The notes under the pieces are model-generated. The model had not been told where the DNA came from. It ran no database searches and saw nothing but the letters and a program-made list of their open reading frames with translations. A stretch of 64,000 nt of DNA from Pelodera strongyloides (lineage: Eukaryota; Nematoda; Chromadorea; Rhabditida; Rhabditidae): contig JAANDG010000287.1 of the NCBI GenBank assembly GCA_036852015.1, positions 114,540 to 178,539 on the forward strand. The letters run 5' to 3'. This document shows positions 11,481 through 21,342 of this stretch, one piece after another. Position 1 is the first letter of the stretch. Each line of letters starts with the position of its first letter. The translations under genes and the position numbers were made by a program.

Positions 11481-12409
11481 TCTCTTTCTCTTACGCATCC
11501 CACCCTATGAGTCCCTCTCTACTCTCACATTATATTGTTGATCATGCAAAAAGCTTCACTTGCTCAATCCGTGCTTTCACAAGTCGCATGACTTTCGCGA
11601 ACTCGGGCGGGTACTCCGGTCCGTGGGAGCGATTTTTCTCAGCGATTTTTTTTTCTTCATTCGCTTCTTCCGCTATTGAAGGCTTTCTGCTATTGAAGTA
11701 ATTTTTTGTTGGATCTTCACGGCTAACACGATATACCCCTCCGTCAGCCCTAATTGTAAGGACGTTGTCGTTGTCTCAGAATCCAATCCCTGGCAATTTT
11801 TATTTTTTTTTACCCATTTCTTGCATCGAAAATGTTTTTGTGTTTTGTTTTCCGATGCAATTGTCGTAATTGTCTGACTTGGATATCATTAAGAGCCATT
11901 ACCGATGGCTCACTCAGACGTGTGTTGAAAAGGTTAGGGCGGCCAGTCAATTACTAAAAGCTACGGCCAAGGTGTATATAAAATCTAAAGTCTTGCCAAC
12001 GTACCACGTTTCTTGAAAAGGGTGCGCGGCGCATTCGCCCAATCCTTGTCCGGTTTCGCGTAAGGGTAGTGAGTGCACTCACTCGGACCTGGGAGTCCGG
12101 CGTACGCGGCGAAACCTGGGCGAACCCTCCGCGCACAACCCTACTTTCCTCAGTGGCAGTAAAGCAGTTTTATGAGTTGAACACTGCCCACGTCACACAT
12201 CCCTTGCACCGTTGGGCCTTTTTATGGTAATTCCAATGTTGTATGTTCCCAGTGGTCTCCTTTTTTAAGTACATTTGTACCAGAATCAAATGTAAAATGC
12301 AACGTGCTCAATTATAAGTAGTTGAAAGTAGATCTCTAACTACGCACTCTTTTTAATTACACCCGTGGGCTGAAGAGTAATCATAATTAAAAAGAATATG
12401 AAGTGTATC

Positions 12410-12859
12410 TTAAAGGGATGGGCCCATCAAAATAAACCCATATTTTGCATGTTTTTATAATTTGTATAAAGGGGGTTTATTATAATATATGTACACTAAA
12501 TTTCGGCTAGAGTTTATCCCGCTGAAATTTTTCGGTGTCGATAAACTCAAAAGTATACCGTAGAAGACACACAATTGCACCCTATTTTCTTGTCGCGTGT
12601 CCCGGGGGAATGTGGCTATATGGACAGATAGTCTCCCGGGTCCCAATCAGAGCGAGGTATCCTCGGGAGACGCGGTAAGGAAATAAGGGTGCAATTGTTG
12701 GGTTTCTACTGTATACTTTTGAGTTTATCGACACCGAAAAATTTCAGCGGGATAAAGTCTAGCCGTAACTTAGTGTACATATATTATAATAAACCCCCTT
12801 TATACAAATTATAAAAACATGCAAACTATAGGTTTATTTTGATGGGCCCGTCCCTTTAA
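12410..12859. mobile_element. Family C element
   Basis: Starts TTAAAGGGATGGGCCCATC and ends GATGGGCCCGTCCCTTTAA. Long inverted arms include AATTTTTCAGCGGGATAAA on one side and its complement near 12505-12535. Both TTAA ends are intact. Confidence 0.9.
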
Positions 12860-13878
12860 AGAAAAGAACACAGGCAATTAATAGTGCGCGAAGTTCATGT
12901 GCAAAATTTCCTACATGTCAATTTGCGCAAAAAATTCTCGTCATGAAGGATCTTATTTTGTAAATTTTGTTCTGTTCTAGTTGATAATCCTGTCTTCAAA
13001 ACCACAGCTTTTCTCTGCGTAATCTACAAGATTAGCGGAAATTTAGGCTTTCACATTTGCATTACAAACGGGCTTCTGCCATACAACAATACTGATTAAA
13101 TTTCAAGATAATTGCTAAGAATTTTAGGCAAAAAAAACTGCAAAATAAATAACGGGGACTTGAGTTATCACGTTATGAGCCCTGTATTGTCTAGATACGA
13201 TACTTTCATTGTAAAACTTCATAACTGAAATATTTTTATGTCAGTCCCTGTTTCTATTATGAAAGAGTATCATATTATGTGACACACTAACATTTATGCG
13301 TCGCATTTCTAATATTTACACAGCTGAGATTGGATTTCGGAATAAAGCTCTAAACTGTCCCAATTTATTTGTTCGTTATTAGCGACACGTAGGAAATCCA
13401 ATAATATATTGCAATAAATTTTTTGGATACATCATTTCCCTGCAAATATCTATCTACTAAATTGTTTGTAATGTCGTAGGTCGTAGCATAGTACCCTAAG
13501 CAAATCAGATATCTATTTTTTTAATATTCACTATGACTATACACTAAATACAGTACATCTTCACTCTAGGTACCATTTTACATTTATAGAGGCTAATTTT
13601 TTAACTTTTTTTTTTCTTCCATATGATCATAGGTCGCCAGCACCATGGAAAACTAAAACTATCGAAATTTGCATTATATTCCGTCTTTCCCACTAACCTT
13701 TCGAATGTTCAAGGTCATTTTGTGGACACTTTTCTACAGTGAAAAAAATCGCGCGCAACGCCCATAAAATCACAAAATGGCCATCTGCTACGCTTGCGGG
13801 GTTCGAGGAAAGATCATTTCATTTTGACTTCTGATTCATTAGCTCTCTTCTACCTCTCTCTTTCTCTCTCTCTTTCAC

Positions 13879-13939
<61 letters not shown>

Positions 13940-15959
13940 TTCTCTCTCTTCTCTCCCTATATTCATATTTAATAATTTAAAATACTCTAACATCTACCTG
14001 TTTATTGTAAGACCACCAAGCAAGAAAACCCAACGTAAAGCAGCTGATGCTTGGAAAATAGCCACTGTTTTCGTATAAATTCTATCCAAAAACACATCTG
14101 TTCAGACGCACTAATTTGTGGGTCTTTTTGGCCGTTTCGACGAAAGAAACTCATTTATAAAAGACAATCCCCCACACTAATGCTACTACGGCGAGACGCT
14201 AGTTATTGATTGGTATCTACAAAGAATATTTTTTTTTAGTTTTTCGATATAGTAAGAATTTAGCAAATCATTATAATCCATTATAATTATTTTAATCTTA
14301 TATAAGTCTATATTCATTACGGGAAAAGGACAATTTCCACTTATTAGAATCGGCTTGCGCCGCGCTGGCGTGTCCCTGTTCGCGCGACGACCTCGCGGAA
14401 GTTTCGCGCATTTCACTGGCCTCACCTCCTTTCTTCCTAATTATTGTGAGTTTGATTGAATGTTTTACGTATTTCTATAACAAAAGACCAATCCATTTGT
14501 GCAAACTTCGAACTAAATTTCTTTGATCTTCTGAACTCATAATCTAACGTACGACGACGAAGTTCAGAATTAACTTTAATTATTAATATGCATTTGTCAG
14601 TTGTCCAGTTTTGCGTGCAGAAACCATGGTTACTGGCGTAATAAACATTTAGAATTTGGTTTCGAAACCAAACAACTATATTTCTATTTTTGTATTGTTT
14701 TACACGTGTTTTGCACTCGCTGATTTTTTTTACTTTTTCTCTAATTTTTGATTAATTCTGACTCCGTTTTTGTAAAAAATTAAACGATAAACAAGATGTT
14801 CTTATTTTCTAGTAGACGAAAATCATGAATTCTGGGGGGCATAATCATAACTATTGGGGTATTTTTCCTTTTTTTTCAATTTTTTTGAAAAACGGATTTG
14901 GAATCAATTTCCTGCTTATAATGCAGGGTAGGTTTCGAATTACAATTCAAAAAATCAGACAAACTTCAGAATAAAATGATGTCACAATCTTTTTTTTCAA
15001 TGCTAACATTTCGTGGTATTTTAATGTATTGATTAGTTTTCATTTTTTTTAATAAAAACCACGATTTTTTTTTATTCCGCATCATTAATTTCTTCCATTT
15101 GTTCTGCTAAAATTGCACAAAATCCCATAGACTACCTTCAAACTCATTTTCGCGGCCAAAATTTACGACGATCGTTAAAACATATACCACAGAAATTAAA
15201 CGAGTAAACCATAAAGGTTATTGAAGAAGTTGCCTGTGAGCAACAAACCACAGAAAACCCGAAAAGTGTTATCCTAACTGTTGTTTAGTTTTGAAAAATA
15301 TAGGAGCGTCGCTTATTGACAGCTTATAAATCAAAAATTAAATTAAAAAATGAAAATTATAATTGCAAAATTAGAAAACTCGGTAGTAACCATTCAATTT
15401 TCCAAGCAAGCTCCCTTCAGAGAGTTATTTCATTCTCGGCTTTCCTGATAATAACCCTTCAGTTCTTTAATTTTTTTCACGCCTTTTCAACGAAGTTCAT
15501 AACATGATTAATAGCACTGCGAACATTCGAAAAGGCAGTTGTTTAGAGATATTGTATCTTTTCTCGTATTGTTTTCATTTCTAATCTTTCGTTTCATTTA
15601 CCTGTTTATGTTTACCTTTTATCAGTAATAGAACTTGTATTGGTTTGTCGTGTGTAGTTTTGTTATGAAACTGTTTTCGAAATCGAGCTCTAACTTATGA
15701 GATTTATTATTTCAATGATTTTTGTTGACAGCTAATTTGAGTTTGTTTTGAATTTAGTCGTTATGCATACCCATTCTAGGCTGTGATTTAAATTCTGGAT
15801 ATCAGGATATCTGCTAGTATTTCTGTATTTCTGGTATCATTTTATTTGACGCTCCACTTTTTGAAAAAAAATAACGCAAAAAAAAAAACGGCGCTCCATC
15901 GGCAGTGTATGAAAAACCCCTTTTATGTAGAGCATCTATTTTTACAGTAATTATGTGCC
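12860..15959. other. Gene-free AT-rich region
   Basis: No supported exon on either strand. Contains a CT microsatellite (about 13850-13955) and many homopolymer A/T runs (14690-15100). Confidence 0.5.
13850..13955. repeat. CT microsatellite
   Basis: About 100 bp of (CT)n with a few CC/TT interruptions. The 94-residue frame across it is almost all Ser-Leu. Confidence 0.95.
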
Positions 15960-16305
15960 GTACACAGGAAAGTGAAAACCCCGATTTCGCCCCGATCATT
16001 TGTCAAAAAACCCCGATTTCGCCCCGATCCTGTCAAAAAACCCCACAAAAAGCCCGATCACGTCCCGATTTCGCCCCGATCACAAATAATCGGGGCATAA
16101 TTGGGAACAAGGCCGGATTTCGCCCCGATTCTTTCAAAAAACCCCGATTTCGCCCCGATCATTTGTCGAAAAACCCCGATTTCGCCCCGATCATTTCCCA
16201 AAACCCCGATTTCGCCCCGATCATTTGTCGAAAAACCCCGATTTCGCCCCGATCACGGCCGGATTTTTTGAGGGACTTGATCGGGGCGAAATCGGGGTTT
16301 TTAGT
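15960..16305. repeat. Tandem array of CCCCGATTTCGCCCCGATC units with an inverted terminal copy
   Basis: About seven to eight units, roughly 28 bp apart, carry CCCCGATTTCGCCCCGATC followed by a linker such as ATTTGTCAAAAAA. Spacing is irregular in the middle (16040-16140). At 16278-16300 the core occurs in reverse orientation (GATCGGGGCGAAATCGGGG), so the array ends in a potential hairpin. The two long open frames here are repeat artefacts. Confidence 0.92.
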
Positions 16306-16399
16306 TTCCCATGTATGTATATTCATAATCACGCACGCCACTGAAATCACTGAATGACATCCTACATACTTTGATTGCATGAACGAAAAATTGGGGTAT

Positions 16400-16474
16400 T
16401 GGACGAGTGGGGGTCGAACCCACGACCTCTGGATTACCGGTCCAGTATGCTAACCACTACACTACCGCCACCCA
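16400..16474 (-). tRNA. tRNA-like sequence (anticodon loop reads GGT), arm 1
   Basis: Read on the minus strand: a 7-bp acceptor helix with three G-T wobbles (TGGGTGG with TCGTCCA), an A-box-like stretch GTGTAGTGGTTAGC, an anticodon stem CTGGA/TCCAG with loop CCGGTAA, and a T-arm GTGGG-TTCGACC-CCCAC containing a B-box. A strict fold gives anticodon GGT (Thr), but position 33 is C rather than the near-universal T. A tRNA-derived repeat or pseudogene is at least as likely as a working tRNA. Confidence 0.5.
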
Positions 16475-16546
16475 CACCCAAATTTCGTTCTTGCTAGCGA
16501 CTTATACGGCTCGCCTGCAACACACAGTGGGCGCATAGCACCACAA

Positions 16547-16596
16547 CATACTGGACCGGTAATCCAGAGGTCGTGGGTTCGACCCCCACTCGTCCA
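16547..16596 (+). pseudogene. 3' half of the same tRNA-like sequence
   Basis: Starts at CATACTGGACCGG and runs through the anticodon stem, variable loop and T-arm to TCGTCCA. The acceptor 5' strand and D-arm are missing; the sequence to the left belongs to the inverted arm. Confidence 0.75.
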
Positions 16597-16804
16597 ATAC
16601 CCCAATTTTTCGTTCATGCAATCAAACTAAAACTTTGGCCTGACCATCCTTGAGAGGTCTTGCCTTCATTTAATCAATTCTTTCCGGTTATGCACACCTA
16701 GCTGGTATTGTGGTTTATAACCCCCCAGGCAGTTGTGGTGCTATGCGCCCACTGTGTGTTGCAGGCGAGCCGTATAAGTCGCTAGCAAGAACGAAATTTG
16801 GGTG

Positions 16805-16879
16805 TGGGTGGCGGTAGTGTAGTGGTTAGCATACTGGACCGGTAATCCAGAGGTCGTGGGTTCGACCCCCACTCGTCCA
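16805..16879 (+). tRNA. tRNA-like sequence (anticodon loop reads GGT), arm 2
   Basis: Same 75-nt sequence as the minus-strand copy at 16400-16474, here on the plus strand and apparently identical across the tRNA-like part. The A-box and B-box are both intact, so polymerase III transcription is possible. C33 and the wobble-rich acceptor argue against a standard tRNA. Confidence 0.5.
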
Positions 16880-17009
16880 ATACCCCAATTTTTCGTTCAT
16901 GCAATCAAACTAAAACTTTGGCCTGACCAGCCTTGAGAGGTCTTGCCTTCATTTAATCAATCCTACATACTGTTATTCATACTTCATGAAACATAACAAA
17001 ACACATAAT

Positions 17010-17468
17010 TTAAAGGGAGAGGCCCATGAGAAAAAAGTTCTCCTTAATTTACTTGCACAGAAGGTCCGGGATTTCAGAAATATTACTGTGAAAACCGCAT
17101 TGCGTGAAGCCTCGAACTCGCAGAGTTATTCCCCGGCAAACAGTTCGGCTAGGTACCGTAGCCAGCAACGTCAAAATTAGTTTTTACGGTTTATATCCGT
17201 TCATTTGCATTCTTTCTCTATATAGGAATGGTCAAACGAATAAAGATCATTCCTACGACTATAAAGAGGCGTTTGCAATACTAGAATGCCCTAAAAGCGA
17301 GGGAATTGATTATGACTACGGTACCTGGCCGAACTCTTTGCCGGGGAATAACTCTGTGAGTTCTAGGCATCAAACAATGCAGTTTTCACAGTAATATTTC
17401 TGAAATTCCGGACATTCTTTACAAATAAATTGAGGAAAAACTTTATTATCATAGGCCTCTCCCTTTAA
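17010..17468. mobile_element. Family C-like TTAA element (GGGAGAGGCCC end type)
   Basis: Starts TTAAAGGGAGAGGCCCATG and ends ATAGGCCTCTCCCTTTAA. Inner inverted arms share GTTATTCCCCGGCAAA and AGTTCGGC(T/C)AGGTACCGTA. It may be a separate subfamily of C. Confidence 0.88.
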
Positions 17469-17872
17469 ATTAATATATCTAGCATTATTCATCTGCCATT
17501 GTAGATCCAGCTTTATTTTATCGATCAAAAACTGAAAAGATGTCTCTAGTCTCTAGAAACCCTAAACTAACAATTGGATTCCTTGGAAAAGCGTGCAAGT
17601 GCCGCAGACGACCTCGAAGTCTCGTCGTTTATATGGTCAGCACTGTTCTTTCTTTCCGATACTTAATTAATCATTTCGTAGCCGCCCAAAGTGATATCAA
17701 TATCAAATAACTTCCCAAACGATTTCTCCATCTCTTTTCATAATTTCATTCTTTTCTCGTCATAATCATCATTTTATCAGTTTAGTGAGTTGGGTGCACT
17801 CGGCGAAGAATACCTATCGATATATGAACTAGATCCTTTGAACTCTTTGATTATAGGTAACGTTAAAGCGAT

Positions 17873-18044
17873 ATAAGCTCTGGTTTTTGAAATTCACGTT
17901 GGAAAACTGTATTCCCATATGTTGCGTGCAAATGCATATAGTAAGATTAGAAAATCACGCATTATCGCACAGTTATTTGCTTACGCCACATGGGAATACG
18001 GCGTCCAAAAGACGTTTCAAAAACCGGCTGTTATACTGCTTTAA
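17873..18044. mobile_element. Diverged family A element
   Basis: Starts TTAAAGCGATATAAGCTCTGG and ends AACCGGCTGTTATACTGCTTTAA. It keeps the GTTTTTGAAA/TTTCAAAAACCGG part of family A but has a different core (CATATGTTGCGTGC). Confidence 0.75.
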
Positions 18045-18387
18045 ACCAACTTCAACGTTATGAACCAGTAAACATTGGATGGAGTCACCCCAATTCGCCT
18101 TTTTTCATTCTTTTCCCCCCTGTATAAAGTGCTCTAGAAACCTTGCAACTTTTTCCTTTTTCCTTAGTACATTTCTTTATTCTCTTTATACTTCTATTCA
18201 ACGAAAGTCAATTAGTAAACTTTAGATTAAAGTTTTCTAACAAATAAACAAGATTTTGAATTGCGGTTTTGTGTGGTGTTACTTTGCACTACTTACGTGA
18301 TATTTTCGCTATTTGGAAAATATAAAAAAATCTCTACATATTGTTCATTATTGTAATCTTTGCCAGATTTTTTACTGATACTTATTT

Positions 18388-18577
18388 TTAAAGCAGTTTA
18401 TAAGTTTACATGGGTGGCCCCCTGCTTGTGCAACATATTCTGGGCACAAGCTTATCCATGTATTATATGCTAATTGTTGTGTGCTTCTGGGAACGTGTGG
18501 CACAGAGTGGAACGCAATTTGCATAAAACTAAGCAATCCAGTGTATGTTTCAAAACCATTTGTCATTTCGCTTTATT
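18388..18577. mobile_element. Degenerate TTAA element related to family A
   Basis: Left end TTAAAGCAGTTTATAAG; right end CAAAACCATTTGTCATTTCGCTTTA. The TTTCAAAACC and ATTTCGCTTTA motifs match the family A right end. The left arm is poorly conserved. Confidence 0.55.
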
Positions 18578-18725
18578 ATTCTTTATATCTTTCTATGAAT
18601 CCAGCTAGACCATGACGTGATGCGTCCGTTGTTCGTTCACTTGAGTAAAGGGACTTAATGTAGAAGGAAAGAAGAGCCATCTAGTTTGGGGCCTTAGAAC
18701 AAAAAGAAGAATGAAACTCTATGTC

Positions 18726-18803
18726 TATTTCTCTCTCTATCTCTCTCTCTCTGGTTCTCTCTCTCTCTCTCTCTGGCTCTCTCTCTATCTCTCTCTCTCT
18801 CTC
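18726..18803. repeat. CT microsatellite
   Basis: Interrupted (CT)n with TCTCTGG spacers. Confidence 0.85.
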
Positions 18804-19659
18804 AGAGCCTGAGAACTAAGGTAGCCCAAAAATGGGTCTCTTAAACGGAAAAGCGCTTCGTTTCAGCAAAAAAAAAGTGGAAAAAGAGACAAATTGTCCC
18901 CTTCTCCTCGTGGTTTCAATTGAAAATTATTCATTTCAAGTGCGGACTCAGGGCTTCTTCTTTCTTCCTTTCTCTTCCTTTCTTTCCTTTAGTTTTAAAG
19001 AGGTAGGTACGTGGTTTGTGTATACTGATACGGGACCCAGCACAAAATGGAACAGAATTTACGTACGAGTTTGTTGTTGTCCTGTGTGCTTTTCTCATGC
19101 CTTGTAATGAAAACGTGCACTCTGGTTTAGTTTGAGAATTTATTTAGGATATTGGATACGTTTCAACAGAAAAGTATATATTGTGGAGATGCTACCTCTA
19201 AATTCTTCTTACACTGATGAAATCAGGCGTTCACACGACGTAAAAACGGCGCGTTTTATTGAGTCGTACCACTTTTCGCGCCCGTGACCCCCATTTTACG
19301 GTGTGCGGTGTGCGCAAGAGGTGCGCGCTCTAGCTGGCGCATATATGGCGCCCTGCCGCGCTATCCCACCTGCCAGCGTTGTAAATGAATTTAGGTCTTC
19401 AAATATATTCTATAAAATAAATTCCACTTTTTTACCTTACTAGCACTCAGAACACCTCGCATTAATCAAAAACAAGTTTTACCACTAATTTTCAAAATGG
19501 TCATTGTTAAGAGTCTCACAAATCGCTCACAAATGTGCTAACCGTGTTATTTACATTAATGTTTTCGAATAATTAAGAATTTAGTCCAAAAGAGAACGGG
19601 AACATTTTAACCTCGTCCTAATGCTTTAATGGTGTTTGTTCGCATTTGGAGTTCATTTG

Positions 19660-20034
19660 ATGTTCCTTTTAACATTTCTCACTCGGCTTAATTTGAATTT
19701 ACTACCGCGTACGGTAGGTGCTCAGCGTTATAGTGGTCTGTCAAGAGTACATGGTGACCGTGTATTAGCTTGCATGTCTCTGTCTCTGTACATGGTCGCA
19801 ATCTTACCACACAATAAGTTTCCCGGTTTCGTACACATACATGTTTCCGGCACATACATAATCGTTGTATATTGTATTTTCTATGCGCTTTGTTTAACTT
19901 GTAATCGAAAATTTGATATTTTGTTTTTTTTAATTTGTTTTACGGTTCAAGAGCGTGCACCTTTATTCAAGGGAGTTCAAAGTACAGTTTCAAGGTTTGC
20001 TGATGACATGTTCCGCAGAGGTCCTGAGCAGTAG
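19660..20034 (+). CDS. Unrecognised open frame, 124 residues (doubtful)
   Basis: An ATG at 19660 starts a frame open to a TAG at 20034. The N-terminus is hydrophobic (LLTFLTRLNLNLL) and could pass for a signal sequence. A second hydrophobic stretch lies near residues 62-80, and the tail is basic/polar (RFADDMFRRG). I recognise no family, see no trans-splice acceptor just upstream and cannot exclude chance. Recorded only because it is not low-complexity, unlike most open frames in this gene-poor stretch. Confidence 0.15.
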   Translation: MFLLTFLTRLNLNLLPRTVGAQRYSGLSRVHGDRVLACMSLSLYMVAILPHNKFPGFVHIHVSGTYIIVVYCIFYALCLTCNRKFDILFFLICFTVQERAPLFKGVQSTVSRFADDMFRRGPEQ

Positions 20035-20404
20035 GCGACGAGTTCCAGATGACAAATTGCTCGACGTCTTCGGGCTAGGGCCGTCTTCGGGATATCGTTC
20101 CTATCTTCATTTATTAACACCATAATTTTGCACAAGCCTACGTTCGAATTTTATCTCCCTCTCTTTTATTGAACCAACATTTTCCATGCGCCTGATCCTG
20201 TAAATCTTCAAGTAACATTCATGTTCCTGTGCTGTTTTGCACTGTTCAATCGCTGAAACGAAGATTGATTAGTGTCATATGGTCCCAATTCCTAAGGCTT
20301 TAGGTCCTATGTTTCCCGTTCGATTTTTCTCCCTGTGATAAGAAGATAAAGAAAGATAAAATGGGAACTAATGGATAGGTTTCGCTGTAGTTCAGCGACA
20401 GGAC

Positions 20405-20422
20405 AGGGGGGAGAGAGAGAGA

Positions 20423-20470
<48 letters not shown>
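20405..20470. repeat. GA microsatellite
   Basis: Nearly uninterrupted GAGA tract of about 60 bp. Confidence 0.95.
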
Positions 20471-20472
<2 letters not shown>

Positions 20473-20979
20473 AGTGAGAGAGAGAAACGAAGAGATGAGG
20501 GCGCCAGAGAAAGATAGAATCGAAAACAACACTTGTGATGTTAGACATCAAATCTTTGTTAATTGCTTTATCCCCGTACATCTTATCGATAGATGACGTC
20601 AAGAAGCTTTGCTTACGGAAAATACAACAAATTGAGGGCAGGGTTCTCTTGTACCTCCTTCTACATTGAGCACGACATTGAAGCCTGTAACGGTTATGAA
20701 TACCACCGACCGTGGCCAACAATTTCCGTAGTGAGGTATGTACGAAGACCTCAGTGCCAGGTAGTTTAAGTTAGTAATTAAGTTTCCGAAATTGCACTCT
20801 ATTACAATGTTAAAATAATTTGACCTTTGATTTGTGGTATCGATTGCGAGTCGAATTTCTCTAAAGTTTAATGTGCACACTTGATATCGAACCTTCGGAA
20901 CCTGTACTAACTTTCAATGAAAAACGTTTCCAAACACAAACTTGTAAAATATCATTTTGTTTTTGAGGGGTTTAATAAA

Positions 20980-21040
20980 TTCTCTCTCTCTCTCGTGCTA
21001 TTTCTCTCTTTCTATTTCTCTATCTCGTCCTCTTCCTCTT

Positions 21041-21073
<33 letters not shown>

Positions 21074-21075
21074 AA
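20980..21075. repeat. CT microsatellite
   Basis: CTCTCT blocks with TTTCTCT and CTCGTCC interruptions, about 270 bp upstream of the transporter start codon. Confidence 0.9.
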
Positions 21076-21323
21076 GTCACATTCTTACCGTTTACCGTAT
21101 TGTTTATGCTACACCAAACTATTTAATCATCATTTCATTTTTCTTATTTACTATAAAATGGCCATATACCGGTCTCATTTTTTTGCTGTGCTGTTGTTAT
21201 AATTATGGACATTTTGCTGAATGTTCCATATTCTCTTTATATGTTTCAGCATATGCATATTTATCGATTTTCTACCTACGCAGTTCCTCGATCGATATTG
21301 CTCTTGTTATTGATTTATTGATA

Positions 21324-21342
21324 ATTTGCAGGATCAATAAAC
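21324..21342 (+). promoter_or_regulatory. Candidate trans-splice or 5'-UTR intron acceptor
   Basis: TTTGCAG ends at 21331, 11 bases before the transporter ATG at 21343. In nematodes an AG this close to a start codon commonly marks the spliced-leader addition site. It could also be the 3' end of an intron in the 5' UTR. Confidence 0.55.

Larger units (their letters stand above)
9421..12409. other. Gene-free region with microsatellites
   Basis: No supported coding exon. Contains GC-richer patches with CGCGCTGCGCG-type motifs near 9815-9890, GA tracts (10205-10395), CT tracts (11360-11480) and a GC-rich imperfect inverted repeat (about 12024-12136). An open frame at 10462-10758 (+) has no recognisable domain. 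Confidence 0.5.
16360..16965. mobile_element. Fold-back element carrying tRNA-like sequences
   Basis: The left arm (about 16382-16541) is the reverse complement of about 16737-16900. Each arm holds one full tRNA-like sequence. A direct partial copy (about 16547-16680) repeats the block at 16830-16965, including CTTTGGCCTGACCA and GAGAGGTCTTGCCTTC. The whole could extrude as a large hairpin. It may be a tRNA-derived SINE-like unit that was duplicated and inverted. No protein-coding capacity is seen. Confidence 0.8.
18578..21330. other. Upstream region of the transporter gene
   Basis: Contains CT/GA microsatellites (18726-18803, 20405-20470, 20980-21075), a GC-rich patch near 19225-19370 and one moderately long open frame (listed separately). 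No other supported exons. The promoter of the transporter should lie near the right end, but no specific element is recognised. Confidence 0.5.

Noticed and set aside
13794..14078. Ser-Leu-rich open frame
   Set aside because: Translation of a CT microsatellite.
15905..16357. 150-codon open frame rich in PDFAPI repeats
   Set aside because: It is a translation of the tandem array; the repeat arrangement, not coding selection, keeps it open.
16400..16879. Calling the tRNA-like sequences functional tRNA-Thr genes
   Set aside because: C at position 33, a wobble-rich acceptor and placement in a duplicated fold-back make a tRNA-derived repeat more likely; kept as tRNA-like with low confidence.
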